DNA of 17,214 nucleotides from Actinomortierella ambigua (Eukaryota; Mortierellomycota; Mortierellomycetes; Mortierellales; Mortierellaceae): the NCBI GenBank assembly GCA_016098155.1, contig JAAAJB010000690.1:1-17214 (forward strand), read 5' to 3'. Positions 16,237-17,214 of the stretch are shown piece after piece. The first letter of the stretch is position 1, and each line of letters starts with the position of its first letter. A model generated the notes under the pieces. That model did no database searches. It was not told the origin of the DNA and was given only the letters and a program-made list of their open reading frames with translations. Made by a program: the position numbers and the translations under genes.

Positions 16237-17095
16237 TTAAGGCATCGCGCAATGAGACCCGGTGGCAGAATCACTGACACAGACGAGGCCAGACTTGCAC
16301 TGGTTCAGAATCCAGCGGCCGTTGACGCATTTGGAGTACTTGTTAGAGACGCCAGGCTCAGCGCATACAACGGTGCCACTAGCGGAACATCTACCTTTAG
16401 GGATACCCGTTGGCATAGGCCCTGGACCAGGCCCTGGCAGTGAGGTCGGGCCAGCAGACGTTGTTGGTGATGGAGGATTGTCGCTTATGGACCTTCATAA
16501 TGAGAGAGAGGACAGAAAGCAAGAGTCCACCCAAAGGAAGAAACAGGTGTTAGGTCTTTTTGTCTCATTCCAATATTTCCTTGGTTTTCCTTCATGAATG
16601 GAATACGGAAAGCTGTCCCTCCAAAAATTACTTCATGGGGTATTGGATGTAGCCGTTGCACGAGCCAGTGTCCGGGGAATCGATCGGGACAAACTCATGG
16701 AAGCCATTCTTAACATTAAAGTAGAGCCAAATCTCGTCCAGGACACCCCCTATGCAGTTGACTTCTGCCTGCACCTTGAACTGAGCCTGTAGCGCCTCCC
16801 GCACCACCGTGGCCTGCGGGTTCGAACCTGGAGCGATCCCCTGCGCGGCCAGAGCTTGATAAAGGTTGTACTGGGCCCGTAGTCCTAGCGTTGTGTTAAA
16901 GAATGTGAACAAGTCGTAGTTCTGGGGCATACCGGGCGTACATTGCGGTGCAATGCTCGATACACAGGTGCCGTGCTTCGACCACTCGTGCGACCAAAAC
17001 GCGCTGTCATCTTCATATTTCGAAGGCCAAAAGGTGCGCATCTCGTCGACAAGCACTCCGCCGCCAGGGTAGGCACTGAGACGTCTTTCGATGTC
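16237..17095 (-). CDS. Secreted RNase T2 with C-terminal CBM19-like six-cysteine domain (5' partial)
   Basis: Exon 16632-17095 starts at an acceptor (...ggatag) and encodes the C-terminal half of an RNase T2, including the second catalytic box [12 protein letters not shown] (catalytic Glu, Lys, His), CIGG, and CNGYIQYP near the end of the fold. The first box (HGLWP type) must lie in exons beyond the window. RNase T2 enzymes cut single-stranded RNA through a 2',3'-cyclic phosphate in secreted or vacuolar settings. The frame would stop at TAA 16628-16630, but that TAA is part of a gtaatt donor. Splicing across 16493-16631 (139 nt, with a perfect CTAAC branch point) to exon 16237-16492 keeps frame (AA|G). 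It adds a Pro/Gly/Ser/Thr linker and a domain with six Cys and the pattern C-x7-C-x11-C-x9-C-x5-C-x9-C, with Tyr before the third and NGRW after the third Cys. This resembles the CBM19 chitin-binding module of fungal chitinases. The nuclease identity is firm; the fused domain is a strong inference; the exact CBM family is less sure. Confidence 0.85.
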
Positions 17096-17163
17096 CTATC
17101 CAAACAAAAAAGAGGAAGGAAGGGGGGGGGGCAGAGGAATTTGTAGAATTAGCAAGTTTAGAT

Positions 17164-17167
<4 letters not shown>

Positions 17168-17214
<47 letters not shown>
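17168..17214 (+). repeat. (GA)n microsatellite at the window edge
   Basis: A nearly perfect GA dinucleotide repeat of about 47 nt runs to the last base. On the minus strand it is a CT tract lying upstream of the RNase T2 exon acceptor, so it is probably within an intron of that gene. Confidence 0.9.

Overview
The window looks like nuclear DNA of an early-diverging filamentous fungus. A Mortierella-like (Mortierellomycotina) genome is my best guess, from the style of the proteins; the sequence alone does not prove it. Support comes from spliced genes with short GT...AG introns (about 70-370 nt) and CTGAC/CTAAC/CTCAC-type branch points, pyrimidine-rich leaders, AATAAA poly(A) signals, and eukaryotic or fungal families (secreted M13 peptidase, F-box protein, four-span MARVEL-like protein, secreted RNase T2). 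Seven protein genes are visible, two of them cut by the window edges. I see no rRNA, tRNA, transposon, CRISPR array or prokaryotic-type system.

Layout from left to right. At 1-105 (minus) is the first exon of a secreted protein. At 1482-4126 (minus) is a complete four-exon M13 zinc metallopeptidase of 748 aa whose signal peptide resembles that of the left-edge gene, so the two may be tandem paralogues. An intergenic region with a clustered GTACTGTAC motif separates it from an intronless F-box/LRR-like gene at 5427-7202 (plus). At 7751-10592 (plus) is a three-exon gene for an 847-aa four-transmembrane MARVEL-like protein; it has a long disordered N-terminal tail with three NPF tripeptides and a Tyr-Gly/RGG-rich C-terminal tail. 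Convergent to it lies a MetX-family O-acyltransferase (10815-12651, minus), most like the fungal serine O-acyltransferases CysA/Cys2. An upstream open segment (13051-13175) looks like its missing mitochondrial-presequence exon. At 14217-16132 (plus) is a two-exon gene for a 515-aa protein with two membrane spans and a very long disordered cytosolic tail. Convergent to that, running off the right edge, is a secreted RNase T2 (16237-17095, minus) that appears to be spliced to a small six-cysteine, CBM19-like chitin-binding domain.

The genes do not form an obvious pathway or cluster. They read as ordinary fungal gene-dense DNA: two or three secreted hydrolases, two unusual membrane proteins with long disordered tails, one ubiquitin-ligase adaptor and one sulfur-amino-acid enzyme. 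The points most worth a second look are the RNase T2-CBM fusion hidden behind an intron whose donor contains the apparent stop codon, the candidate mitochondrial first exon of the CysA-like gene, the NPF and RGG tails on the MARVEL-like protein, and the GTACTGTAC cluster. All intron calls come from reading splice sites and reading frame by eye; no transcript evidence was available.
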